DNA from: Lachnospiraceae bacterium
GTDB taxonomy: Bacteria > Bacillota > Clostridia > Lachnospirales > Lachnospiraceae
Direction of reading: 5' to 3'
DNA length: 64,000 nucleotides
Assembly: GCA_022764465.1 (NCBI GenBank)
Contig: JALERL010000037.1
Span: forward strand, 16,919 to 80,918
Shown here piece after piece: positions 24,782 to 32,818 of the stretch (positions are counted from its first letter, which is position 1; each line of letters starts with the position of its first letter). The notes under the pieces were generated by a model, which was given only the letters and a program-made list of their open reading frames with translations, was not told the origin of the DNA and searched no databases. The position numbers were made by a program, and so were the translations under genes.

Positions 24782-26200
24782 ATGAAAAAAGGACAGGTAT
24801 TCGAAGGAGTGGTTGCATATACAGACTTTCCCAACAAAGGTGTGGTGGAAGTTGAAAATGAAACACGCTCCGTCATTGTAAAAAATACAATTCCCGGACA
24901 AACGGTTTCTTTTTCCGTAAATAAACTCCGGAAAGGAAAAGCGGAAGGAAGACTTCTTGAAATCCTAGAAAAAGCTCCGGCAGAATTGGATACTCCATAC
25001 TGTGAGCACTTTCGAAGCTGTGGCGGTTGCACTTATCAGAGTCTCCCATATGAAGAACAGCTTGCGTTAAAGTCCACCCAGGTACAAAAGCTTTTAGCAC
25101 CGGTGATCACGAACTGGTCCGATACACTTTTTGAAGGTATCAAACCAAGCCCGAACCAGTTTTCTTACCGCAATAAAATGGAGTTTACCTTTGGCGATGC
25201 CTATAAGGATGGCCCGCTTGCACTCGGTATGCACAAGCGTGGCAGCTTCTATGATATTGTCCCGGTCAGTGGCTGTCAGATCGTAGATGAGGATTACCGG
25301 AAGATCTTAGCCTTTGTGCAGGAATACTTTGACACACATAAAATCCCATTTTACCATAGACTGCGCCATACCGGCTATCTGCGTCATCTTCTGGTGCGGA
25401 AGGCTGTAAAAACCGGTGAGATCTTAATCGATCTTGTCACTGCTTCCGAATCGGAGCTTCCGGAAAATACCCCTGACGAACAGACATTACTAGACGGTAT
25501 GACAAAGGGATTATTGGCACTTGATTATACCGGCAAGGTCACCGGAATCCTTCATACCAGAAACACCGGTGTTGCAGATACGATTGCAAATGAAGGCACA
25601 GATATCTTATACGGTCAGGATTACTTTTTCGAGGAGCTTCTCGGTCTGAAGTTTAAGATCTCTCCGTTCTCCTTCTTCCAGACGAATTCCCTCGGTGCGG
25701 AAGTTCTCTATGAGACTGCCCGCGACTATATCGGAAGTTCCTTAGATGACAATGCCGATCAGGTCGTATTCGATCTCTACAGTGGTACCGGAACGATCGC
25801 ACAGATGCTCTCTCCGGTTGCCAAAAAGGTCGTCGGTGTCGAGATCATCGAAGAAGCGGTAGAAGCTGCAAAGGAGAATGCCGTTTTAAACGGATTAACG
25901 AACTGTGAGTTCATCGCCGGAGATGTCTTAAAGGTCTTAGATGAGATTGCTGAGAAGCCGGACTTTATCGTACTTGATCCGCCAAGAGACGGTATCCATC
26001 CAAAGGCGTTAGAGAAGATCATCCGCTATGGCGTAAAGCGCATGGTCTATATCTCCTGCAAGCCAACCTCACTTGCGCGCGACCTTGAGACCTTACAGGC
26101 AAGAGGCTACGAGGTAAAGCGTGTGTGCTGTGTGGACATGTTCCCAGGTACGGTACATGTAGAGACAGTTGTTCTTTTATCCCAAAGCAATGATTTATAG
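24782..26200 (+). CDS. rlmD: 23S rRNA (uracil-5)-methyltransferase, RlmD/RumA family
   Basis: SAM-dependent RNA m5U methyltransferase, about 472 residues. An N-terminal TRAM RNA-binding domain (about 1-60) is followed by the iron-sulfur cysteines CEHFRSCGGC and a later SGC, then the SAM domain with DLYSGTGTI, VLDPPRDG and the catalytic Cys in ISCKPTSLARD. Target is probably a uridine in 23S rRNA; whether one or two positions are modified (RlmD versus RlmCD) cannot be told. The start at 24782 has GAGG 6 bases upstream. Stand-alone on the plus strand, divergent from the SseB-like gene. Confidence 0.92.
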   Translation: MKKGQVFEGVVAYTDFPNKGVVEVENETRSVIVKNTIPGQTVSFSVNKLRKGKAEGRLLEILEKAPAELDTPYCEHFRSCGGCTYQSLPYEEQLALKSTQVQKLLAPVITNWSDTLFEGIKPSPNQFSYRNKMEFTFGDAYKDGPLALGMHKRGSFYDIVPVSGCQIVDEDYRKILAFVQEYFDTHKIPFYHRLRHTGYLRHLLVRKAVKTGEILIDLVTASESELPENTPDEQTLLDGMTKGLLALDYTGKVTGILHTRNTGVADTIANEGTDILYGQDYFFEELLGLKFKISPFSFFQTNSLGAEVLYETARDYIGSSLDDNADQVVFDLYSGTGTIAQMLSPVAKKVVGVEIIEEAVEAAKENAVLNGLTNCEFIAGDVLKVLDEIAEKPDFIVLDPPRDGIHPKALEKIIRYGVKRMVYISCKPTSLARDLETLQARGYEVKRVCCVDMFPGTVHVETVVLLSQSNDL

Positions 26201-26264
26201 ATATTGATTTCGATGATACGGGATGAGGGTAAAGTGATCATTATTTTGAAAAGGGACAAAAATA

Positions 26265-26954
26265 ATGTCAAAGTATAAGTATTTATTATGGGACATTGAC
26301 GATACAATTCTTGATTTTAAGACTGCAGAAAAAACAGCTATTCAAAGCTTGTTCGAAAAATATCAGCTAGGTATTTGTACAGATGAAATGCTGCATCGAT
26401 ATTCTCTGATCAACAAGCGGTATTGGCAGGCACTTGAGCGGGGTGAAATGTCAAAAGAAGCTATTTTAACAGGCAGGTTTAAAGAATTCTTTTCATCTGA
26501 AGGACTTGATGATAGTATAGCCTTGGATTTCAATAATGACTATCAGTTGACCCTTGGAGATACTATCATATTTCATGATGATGCCAAAAACATCCTTTTA
26601 GATATGAAAAAAAGATATAAGCTTGTGGCTGTAACAAACGGAACTGCTGTTGCACAGGAAAAAAAAATAGTAAATTCCGGTTTATCAGACATAATGGATG
26701 CAGTGTTTATTTCTGAAAAAGTTGGCTATGAAAAGCCGAATTCCGCTTTTTTCACCGCAGTTTTTGATGAACTTAGAATTACTGATTTATCAGAAGTCCT
26801 GATTATCGGAGATTCGCTTTCGAGTGATATTCAAGGAGGTATTCATGCCGGAATAGATACCTGTTGGTACAACCCTGGTAATACTCCCAACACAAGTGAC
26901 TTGAATCCAACCTACATTATAAGTGACCTGCACGAACTGACAGATATTTTATAA
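26265..26954 (+). CDS. yjjG: HAD-family nucleotidase, YjjG type
   Basis: Phosphatase of 229 residues with HAD motifs in order: DIDDT (residue 10), VTNGT, the motif III Lys in EKPN, and GDSLSSDI. The length and N-terminal KYLLWDIDDTILDF match the YjjG group, which dephosphorylates pyrimidine nucleotides including damaged ones. AAAAGGG lies upstream of the ATG. Base use is clearly more AT-rich than its neighbours (G+C 18, 21 and 19 of 60 in three sampled lines against 31 of 60 in a sampled line of the preceding gene), which suggests recent acquisition. Confidence 0.87.
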   Translation: MSKYKYLLWDIDDTILDFKTAEKTAIQSLFEKYQLGICTDEMLHRYSLINKRYWQALERGEMSKEAILTGRFKEFFSSEGLDDSIALDFNNDYQLTLGDTIIFHDDAKNILLDMKKRYKLVAVTNGTAVAQEKKIVNSGLSDIMDAVFISEKVGYEKPNSAFFTAVFDELRITDLSEVLIIGDSLSSDIQGGIHAGIDTCWYNPGNTPNTSDLNPTYIISDLHELTDIL

Positions 26955-27009
26955 TCGCAATCAATGCACTTAACAGCGTTCCGACTAAATACTTTTATAA
27001 ACTGATACA

Positions 27010-27043
27010 AAAGCCCCTCCGCCGGATTCCGGTGGAGGGGCTT
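27010..27043. terminator. Strong bidirectional terminator
   Basis: AAGCCCCTCC-GCCGG-ATT-CCGG-GGAGGGGCTT is an almost perfect GC-rich hairpin between the convergent yjjG-like gene and the acidic-tail membrane protein gene. On the minus strand it is followed by TTTTG, on the plus strand by a weaker CTCATTC, so it mainly ends the minus-strand transcript. Confidence 0.85.
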
Positions 27044-27058
27044 CTCATTCCTATTCCA

Positions 27059-27340
27059 TTAGTCCTCTGTTGTCTCGTCCTCGTCTTCATCATCGAAGAA
27101 ATCATCTTCGAAGTCGTCATCGAAATCATCTTCGAAATCGTCCAGATAATCCGGTGCGAAGAAACGATATAAACCATATGCTGCTGCGGCAACAACAGCG
27201 ATCACGCCAACGATTGCAAGAATGATACAAACAGGTGATTTTTTCTTTTCCATCTCTTCCTTCTCCTTCTTGTTCAATAACTCAGAAACCTTTGAAACAT
27301 TTGCTGAAAGCAAATCACGTAATTCATCTACTTTATTCAT
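27059..27340 (-). CDS. Small membrane protein with a highly acidic tail
   Basis: A 93-residue protein: a charged N-terminal helix (about 1-34), one membrane span (CIILAIVGVIAVVAAAAYGL, about 38-58), then a C-terminal tail made almost only of Asp, Glu and Phe. GGAGAGG lies before the ATG. The family is not identified. The tail could bind cations or basic proteins, but that is speculation. It lies downstream of pcrA on the same strand with a gap of about 115 bases and its own terminator. Confidence 0.75.
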   Translation of the reverse strand: MNKVDELRDLLSANVSKVSELLNKKEKEEMEKKKSPVCIILAIVGVIAVVAAAAYGLYRFFAPDYLDDFEDDFDDDFEDDFFDDEDEDETTED

Positions 27341-27455
27341 GTATTTCCTCTCCTTTACACAAATTATTCGTACACTTTGAATTTATAAATAGTATAACAC
27401 ATTCCATGCGCTTCTACTATAAAAAAATACAATTTCATAAAAAATTTATATCTTT

Positions 27456-29711
27456 TTAGAGCTTCTGAAGCTTTGCAAAAGAAGCAAACATCTTCTTTAC
27501 CCCTGCCCCGTCAAATTCCACGGTAACCTCATAATCCCTGCCGCCTTCCACGATCTGTTTTACCGTGCCTTCACCGAACTTTATATGCTTTACACGGTCC
27601 CCGGCAGCATAATCTAAGGCTGCCTTACTGGCTGTTCCGGTGAAGTTTTTCGCCTGAAAGGCATCCGGCACACCCACTCTTGTCATCGCCACCGGCTTGG
27701 AACGGAATGCCTTTTTCGCAAGCTGGCTGACAGACGGCTGATAACTCTCCGGCTCTCTCTCCTTGCGGATCTCCCCTGCAAGAAGCTCTCTTGGGATCTC
27801 TTTTACAAAGCGGGATACTTTATTGTACTGCGTCTCGCCACGGATCATACGCTGTCTTGCACAGCTGATCGAGAGCCGTTCCTTGGCTCTCGTAATACCA
27901 ACATAACAGAGCCGCCGCTCCTCTTCGATCTCTTCTGCGGAATTATCCGAACAGATGGACATATAGCTTGGGAAAAGTCCGTCTTCCATACCCGCTAAAT
28001 AGACCTGCGGGAACTCTAAGCCCTTTGCACTATGCAAGGTCATAAGAACCACATAGTTCTGCTCATCGTCCACCGAATCGATGTCTTCCACCAGTGCGAC
28101 TTCCTCTAAAAAACCGCTTAACGATGCCGGTTCTCCCGCATCCTCTGCCTCTGTTTCATATGCCACGACCTTCGAGATCAACTCATCGATATTCTGGATA
28201 CGCTGCTCTGCTTCTTCCGTATTCTCTGCTTCTAATTCTGCGACATAACCGGTCTCATCAATAATCTCCTGCAACAGTTCCGAGATACTGATGAATTCCA
28301 GCTTACTTCGCATTGTCTGGATAAAGGTAACAAACGGCCGGATCTTAGCTGCTGCCCTGCCAAGTGACGGAATATCCCCCGCCATCTTAAGTGCCGTATA
28401 AAAGCTGATATTCTCCTGGACCGCATAATCCTGTACACGCGTCAGTGTCGTCGCACCGATCCCGCGCTTTGGTACATTGATGATCCTTCGTACCGCAAGA
28501 TCGTCTCTCGCGTTATCGATCGTCTTCAGATACGCAAGCAGATCCTTGATCTCCTTTCTGGCATAGAAGTTCACTCCACCAACGATCTTATATGGGATAT
28601 TGGAACGGATAAACCGCTCCTCGAATAAACGGGACTGTGCATTGGTACGGTATAATACCGCACAGTTGCGGTACTCATATACGCCTTCTTTGACCTTCGA
28701 CATGATGTCCCGCGCCACATAATCCGCTTCATCATATCCGGTCTCAAACTGATGAAAAGCAATCTTCTCTCCCGTATCATTATCCGTCCACAGACGCTTC
28801 GCTTTTCTTCCCTGATTATTGGCGATCACACCGTTTGCAGCATCTAAGATATTCTGCGTGGAACGGTAGTTCTGCTCTAGCTTGATCGTCTTCGCATCCG
28901 GAAATTCCTTTTCAAAGTTTAAGATATTATAGATATTCGCACCGCGGAACTTATAGATCGACTGGTCATCATCACCAACGACACAAAGATTCCGGTACTT
29001 TCCGGCTAAGAGCTTGATCAGCATAAACTGCGCCGTATTCGTATCCTGATACTCATCAACCATGATATAGCGGAAACGCTCCTGATAATAGTCTAAGACC
29101 TCTGCATCCGCCTGAAACAGTTCCACGGTCTTTACGATCAGATCATCAAAGTCTAATGCATTGTTTTTCCGCAGGTTCTCCTGATATTCCCGGTATACCT
29201 CCGCCTGCTTCATCTTCGTAAAATCACCCTGTGCACGCAGTGTATACGCCTCCGGACTGATCAGTTCATCCTTCGCAGAAGAGATCACGCTTAAAAAGGT
29301 GCGTTCCTTGTAGATCTTCGTATCAATATTCAGCCGCTTGCATATGTCCTTCATCAAAGACTTCTGATCGTCTGCATCATAGATCGTAAAATTCGTATCA
29401 AAGCCGATCCGGTCAATATGACGTCGTAAAATACGGACACAGGTCGAATGAAAGGTCGATACCCAGATGCTCTCCGATCCGTAACCTACCATATCATCAA
29501 TACGCTCACGCATCTCCCCTGCTGCCTTATTCGTAAAGGTGATCGCCATAATATTATAGGGATTCACACCCACTTCTTCGATCAGATAGGCAGTCCGGTG
29601 CGTCAGCACTCTTGTCTTACCGGAACCTGCCCCTGCTAAGATCAGCAGCGGTCCCTCTGTATGAAAAACAGCTTCCTGCTGCATATCGTTCATTGTCTCA
29701 TAAGATGACAT
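27456..29711 (-). CDS. pcrA: ATP-dependent DNA helicase PcrA/UvrD
   Basis: Superfamily 1 3'-5' helicase of 751 residues acting in nucleotide-excision repair and in clearing recombination intermediates. Motifs: GAGSGKTR (I), ITFTNKAAGEM (Ia), VDEYQDTN (II), VGDDDQSIYKFRGA (III), LEQNYRS (IV), and VVLMTLHSAKGLEF with CYVGITRAKERL (V-VI). The C-terminal tail (about 690-751) forms the Tudor-like RNA-polymerase-binding domain usual in PcrA, with VKHIKFGEGTVKQI. Length and order are normal. Confidence 0.97.
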   Translation of the reverse strand: MSSYETMNDMQQEAVFHTEGPLLILAGAGSGKTRVLTHRTAYLIEEVGVNPYNIMAITFTNKAAGEMRERIDDMVGYGSESIWVSTFHSTCVRILRRHIDRIGFDTNFTIYDADDQKSLMKDICKRLNIDTKIYKERTFLSVISSAKDELISPEAYTLRAQGDFTKMKQAEVYREYQENLRKNNALDFDDLIVKTVELFQADAEVLDYYQERFRYIMVDEYQDTNTAQFMLIKLLAGKYRNLCVVGDDDQSIYKFRGANIYNILNFEKEFPDAKTIKLEQNYRSTQNILDAANGVIANNQGRKAKRLWTDNDTGEKIAFHQFETGYDEADYVARDIMSKVKEGVYEYRNCAVLYRTNAQSRLFEERFIRSNIPYKIVGGVNFYARKEIKDLLAYLKTIDNARDDLAVRRIINVPKRGIGATTLTRVQDYAVQENISFYTALKMAGDIPSLGRAAAKIRPFVTFIQTMRSKLEFISISELLQEIIDETGYVAELEAENTEEAEQRIQNIDELISKVVAYETEAEDAGEPASLSGFLEEVALVEDIDSVDDEQNYVVLMTLHSAKGLEFPQVYLAGMEDGLFPSYMSICSDNSAEEIEEERRLCYVGITRAKERLSISCARQRMIRGETQYNKVSRFVKEIPRELLAGEIRKEREPESYQPSVSQLAKKAFRSKPVAMTRVGVPDAFQAKNFTGTASKAALDYAAGDRVKHIKFGEGTVKQIVEGGRDYEVTVEFDGAGVKKMFASFAKLQKL

Positions 29712-29896
29712 TCTTCTTACCTCGTCTTTGTCTGATTGTTTCTCCGAAAAGATTCTGTATCTACCCTAACATTTTCTATAATTAGTGTCAATTCTTTTCC
29801 ACAATATTTTCGAACATATTTTCGCATTTTGTAAATCAAAAGCATCTGTAATTTGCATCATCTAGTACATACATGTCAAAAACATTTATACCGGAC

Positions 29897-29925
29897 TTGT
29901 CATCTAGTTTTAAATACTATATAAT
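29897..29925 (+). promoter_or_regulatory. Promoter of the DUF1836 gene
   Basis: TTGTCA (29897-29902), a 17-base spacer and a perfect TATAAT (29920-29925) on the plus strand. Transcription would begin near 29932, giving a leader of about 70 bases before the start at 30003. The gap between pcrA and this promoter (29712-29896) is AT-rich with no further feature seen. Confidence 0.82.
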
Positions 29926-30002
29926 ACAGAAGACAGACGTTACATTTCAGATAAAACAAACGTAGAAATTGCACCGAAACGTGTGCAGAAATGGGGATTA
30001 TT

Positions 30003-30665
30003 ATGACGATTGACACACATGATTTTCTAAACAGTATCCTTGCAAGTCTCTCACGCATTGATTACATTAAGCCGGACAGCATTCCGAACATTGATTTATA
30101 TATGGATCAGATCACGACCTTTATGGACACCCAGTTAAGCAAGTCCAAACGCTACGAAGACGATAAGGTGCTCACCAAGACCATGATCAATAACTATGCC
30201 AAGAATAATCTTCTCCCACCGCCGGTGAAGAAGAAATATTCCAAGGAACATGTGCTGACACTGATCTTCATCTATTATTTTAAAAACATCTTAAGCATCA
30301 GTGACATCCAGAGCATCCTGCATCCGCTGACAGAAAAATACTTTGCATCAGATTCCGATATCGACCTGACTGCGATCTATGAAGAAGTCTTTAGTCTTGA
30401 AAGCGATGAAGTGAAAAATCTGATGAAGGACATCACGAAAAAGTTTAATACCAGCTTCGAGCAGACCTTCTTAGATGCACCGGAGGAGGAGCAGGAATTC
30501 TTACACACCTTCTCCTTTATCTGTATGTTAAGCTTTGATGTATTTGTGAAAAAGATGCTGATTGAAAAGATCATCGATGAAGTAAATGCAAGGGAAGCAG
30601 AAAAGAAAGCCACGGAAAAGGCTGAGAAAAAATCTGCAGAGCACGAGAAAAAAACAGAAAAATAA
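30003..30665 (+). CDS. DUF1836 protein
   Basis: Cytoplasmic protein of about 220 residues. The central part, with VLTKTMINNYAKNNLLPPP followed by the KKYSKEHVLTLIFIYYFKN region, matches DUF1836, a Firmicutes family whose N-terminal region resembles a MerR-like helix-turn-helix. A regulatory role is possible but unproven. The last 30 residues are a Lys/Glu/Ala-rich tail. The start at 30003 has GGGGA 6 bases upstream; ATG 29991 overlaps that site in frame. It has its own strong promoter and a shared terminator, and faces yerC. Confidence 0.8.
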   Translation: MTIDTHDFLNSILASLSRIDYIKPDSIPNIDLYMDQITTFMDTQLSKSKRYEDDKVLTKTMINNYAKNNLLPPPVKKKYSKEHVLTLIFIYYFKNILSISDIQSILHPLTEKYFASDSDIDLTAIYEEVFSLESDEVKNLMKDITKKFNTSFEQTFLDAPEEEQEFLHTFSFICMLSFDVFVKKMLIEKIIDEVNAREAEKKATEKAEKKSAEHEKKTEK

Positions 30666-30673
30666 GGAACACA

Positions 30674-30717
30674 AAAAGGAACGATCAGATTCTTCTAAAA
30701 TATAAATCGTTCCTTTT
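30674..30717. terminator. Bidirectional terminator between DUF1836 and yerC genes
   Basis: AAAAGGAACGAT (30674 on) pairs with ATCGTTCCTTTT (to 30717) around a 20-base AT-rich loop. It has a T-run on the plus side and an A-run giving a T-run on the minus side, so it can end both convergent transcripts. Confidence 0.82.
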
Positions 30718-30729
30718 CCATTGCATGAC

Positions 30730-31032
30730 CTATTCTCCGTCTGGTCTTACATTCGTTCTTGCAAATACCATGTCATATCCGTCACAGCCATAATTCAGGG
30801 AACGGTTGACTCTGCTGATCGTTGCTGTCGATGCTCCGGTCTTCTCCGCTATATCCAGATATGTCTTCTGCTCTCTTAACATCTTCGCAACTTCATAACG
30901 CTGCGAGAAAGCCAGTAACTCATTTACGGTGCATACATCCTCGAAAAACTTGTAACATTCCTCTTTATTCTCAAGGCTTAAGATTGCATCAAACAAATGA
31001 TCTACTGCTTCTGTTCTGACATTCTTACTCAT
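30730..31032 (-). CDS. yerC: TrpR-like regulator, YerC/YecD family
   Basis: A 100-residue helical DNA-binding protein. The N-terminus (HLFDAILSLENKEECYKFFE) and the helix-turn-helix region TYLDIAEKTGASTATISRVN match the YerC/YecD branch of TrpR-fold proteins found in Firmicutes. The regulon is generally unclear, although yerC is often near repair genes such as pcrA, which lies about 1 kb away here. GGAGA lies upstream of the ATG. Convergent to DUF1836, divergent from the NMT1-like lipoprotein. Confidence 0.9.
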   Translation of the reverse strand: MSKNVRTEAVDHLFDAILSLENKEECYKFFEDVCTVNELLAFSQRYEVAKMLREQKTYLDIAEKTGASTATISRVNRSLNYGCDGYDMVFARTNVRPDGE

Positions 31033-31178
31033 ATGCCTGTCTCCTTTTCCATTGATATTAAAATTTTAACATATTAAAGTATGAAAGTAAATATTTTCTT
31101 TTTCAATTCCTGTTTTTTCTATACACTCTTTTTTCCCTTTTTCATAAAATAAACCAAAAGTTTTGAACTGGAATCCAC

Positions 31179-32201
31179 ATGAAAAAAAGATCCTTACAAA
31201 AAATCGGTGTGTTTACCCTGCTTGGTGCTTCGATGCTCCTGCTTTTTGCCGGCATCACTGCCTGCAAGAAGAAAACAGCCGATCCCACAACACCTGTTAC
31301 CCTCAACGAAGTTGCACATTCTATCTTCTATGCTCCGATGTATGTTGCGATGGAAAACGGTTATTTTTCCGAGGAAGGCATTGATCTGACACTTGTGACC
31401 GGCTTTGGTGCCGATAAGACCATGACCGCCGTTGTCTCCGGCGATGCCGACATCGGCTTTATGGGAACGGAAGCAAGTATCTATGCTTATGCCGAAGGTG
31501 CCAAAGACTATGTGATCAACTTCGCCCAGCTTACCCAGCGTGCCGGCAACTTTCTGGTTGCAAGAGAACCAAATGATTCCTTTGACTGGAATACGCTAAA
31601 GGACACCGATGTGCTTGGTGGAAGAGCCGGTGGCACACCGGAGATGGTCTTCGAATACATCTTAAAGCAAAAGTGCATCGACCCGGCCAAGGATCTTCGG
31701 ATCGATCAGAGCATTGACTTTGGTTCTACTGCTGCCGCTTTTTCCGGTGGTCAGGGCGATTATACGATCGAATTCGAGCCGGGTGCAACTGCACTTGAAA
31801 AAGAAGGTGCCGGATACGTCGTTGCTTCTCTTGGGGTAGAATCCGGTTATCTGCCATATACCGCCTTCTCTGCGAAAAAGAGTTATATGGAAAAGAATCC
31901 AAAGGTCATCGAGGCCTTCACAAAGGCACTGCAAAAGGGTATGGAATATACTTCCAAACACACACCTGCCGAAATCGCTGCTGTGATCCAGCCACAATTT
32001 AAAGACACAGATCTTGAGACGATCACAACGATTGTTACCAGATATTACGATCAGGATACCTGGAAAACCGATCTGATCCTGACAAAAGACAGCTATGAAC
32101 TGATGACCGGTATCCTAAAAGATGCCGGTGTATTAGATACCGATGTCCCTTATGAGAAGCTCGTAACAACCGAGTATGCAAAAGAAGCCCTAAAAAAATA
32201 A
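31179..32201 (+). CDS. NMT1/ThiY-like substrate-binding lipoprotein, orphan
   Basis: Extracellular lipoprotein of 340 residues. The signal peptide ends in ITAC with Cys-30 as lipid site. The mature part fits the NMT1/THI5-like (ThiY/SsuA/TauA) binding fold, with FYAPMYVAMENGYF and GFGADKTMTAVVSGDADIGF. Members bind pyrimidines, sulfonates or nitrate. No permease or ATPase gene and no TPP riboswitch are visible nearby, so the partner transporter must be elsewhere. The stop codon lies in the start of a short repeat copy (32195-32240). Confidence 0.85.
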   Translation: MKKRSLQKIGVFTLLGASMLLLFAGITACKKKTADPTTPVTLNEVAHSIFYAPMYVAMENGYFSEEGIDLTLVTGFGADKTMTAVVSGDADIGFMGTEASIYAYAEGAKDYVINFAQLTQRAGNFLVAREPNDSFDWNTLKDTDVLGGRAGGTPEMVFEYILKQKCIDPAKDLRIDQSIDFGSTAAAFSGGQGDYTIEFEPGATALEKEGAGYVVASLGVESGYLPYTAFSAKKSYMEKNPKVIEAFTKALQKGMEYTSKHTPAEIAAVIQPQFKDTDLETITTIVTRYYDQDTWKTDLILTKDSYELMTGILKDAGVLDTDVPYEKLVTTEYAKEALKK

Positions 32202-32240
32202 AGTGTGCGCTTGATTGCTTGCTTTTCCTATACAGCAAAC
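32195..32240 (+). repeat. Internally deleted copy of the structured dispersed repeat
   Basis: Begins like the two full copies (AAAATAAAGTGTGCGC) and ends like their right arm (TTTCCTATACAGCAAA), with most of the middle missing. It overlaps the stop codon of the NMT1-like gene, so the repeat start supplies the TAA. Full copies are at 38771-38927 and 63314-63463. Confidence 0.65.
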
Positions 32241-32294
32241 AAAACGTCCTGTCATGTATCCGGACACTCCATACGATACATTGCAGGACGTTCT
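32241..32294. terminator. Bidirectional terminator
   Basis: AAAACGTCCTG (32241-32251) pairs with CAGGACGTTCTTTT (from 32284), with a long AT-mixed loop that can fold further. It separates the plus-strand NMT1-like gene from the convergent minus-strand small exporter gene, and has T-runs on both sides. Confidence 0.75.
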
Positions 32295-32295
32295 T

Positions 32296-32766
32296 TTAAA
32301 ACAGACTGAAAATTCCCACACTTCCGATCATCATTAAGACACCGGCAAGTAAAACTCCAAGCATAACTGCTGCCACACTCGACTTAAAATCCATATCGAG
32401 GATACTTGCAGCTAAGGTTCCGGTCCATGCTCCGGTTCCCGGAACCGGGATGCCGACAAAAAGAAGCAATGCTAAAAACAATCCTCTTCCAGCCTTTGCC
32501 TGTAACTTCTGACCGCCCTTTTCTCCTTTTTCCAGACACCAGCTAAACGGCTTTCCGATCACCGGCTTATCTGCGCCCCAGATCAGTACCTTTCTTGCGA
32601 AAAGATAGATGATCGGAACCGGAAGCATATTACCAATGATGCTGATAATATAAGACGGAAGGATCGGCAGATTCATCGTTGGAAGCTGTGAAATCGGAAT
32701 GGCACCACGAAGCTCCACAAGCGGAACCATCGATACCAGAAATACCAGTAAATATTTTTTTAACAT
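32296..32766 (-). CDS. Small multidrug-export-like membrane protein (COG2426)
   Basis: Membrane protein of 156 residues with about four hydrophobic segments. The N-terminal VSMVPLVELRGAIPI and the later FVGIPVPGTGAWTGTLAA are typical of the COG2426/Sm_multidrug_ex family. The family name implies export of small toxic compounds, but its members are poorly characterised and resemble DedA-like folds. Single gene, between convergent terminator and hisC. Confidence 0.85.
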   Translation of the reverse strand: MLKKYLLVFLVSMVPLVELRGAIPISQLPTMNLPILPSYIISIIGNMLPVPIIYLFARKVLIWGADKPVIGKPFSWCLEKGEKGGQKLQAKAGRGLFLALLLFVGIPVPGTGAWTGTLAASILDMDFKSSVAAVMLGVLLAGVLMMIGSVGIFSLF

Positions 32767-32818
32767 CGGATAACAATACCTTTCTATGTTCTTATTCTAT
32801 ACAATAGCCAAAGCTTTC

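Noticed and set aside
31040..31178. Possible TPP riboswitch before the ThiY-like lipoprotein gene
   Set aside because: No CTGAGA or other TPP aptamer core found in the leader.
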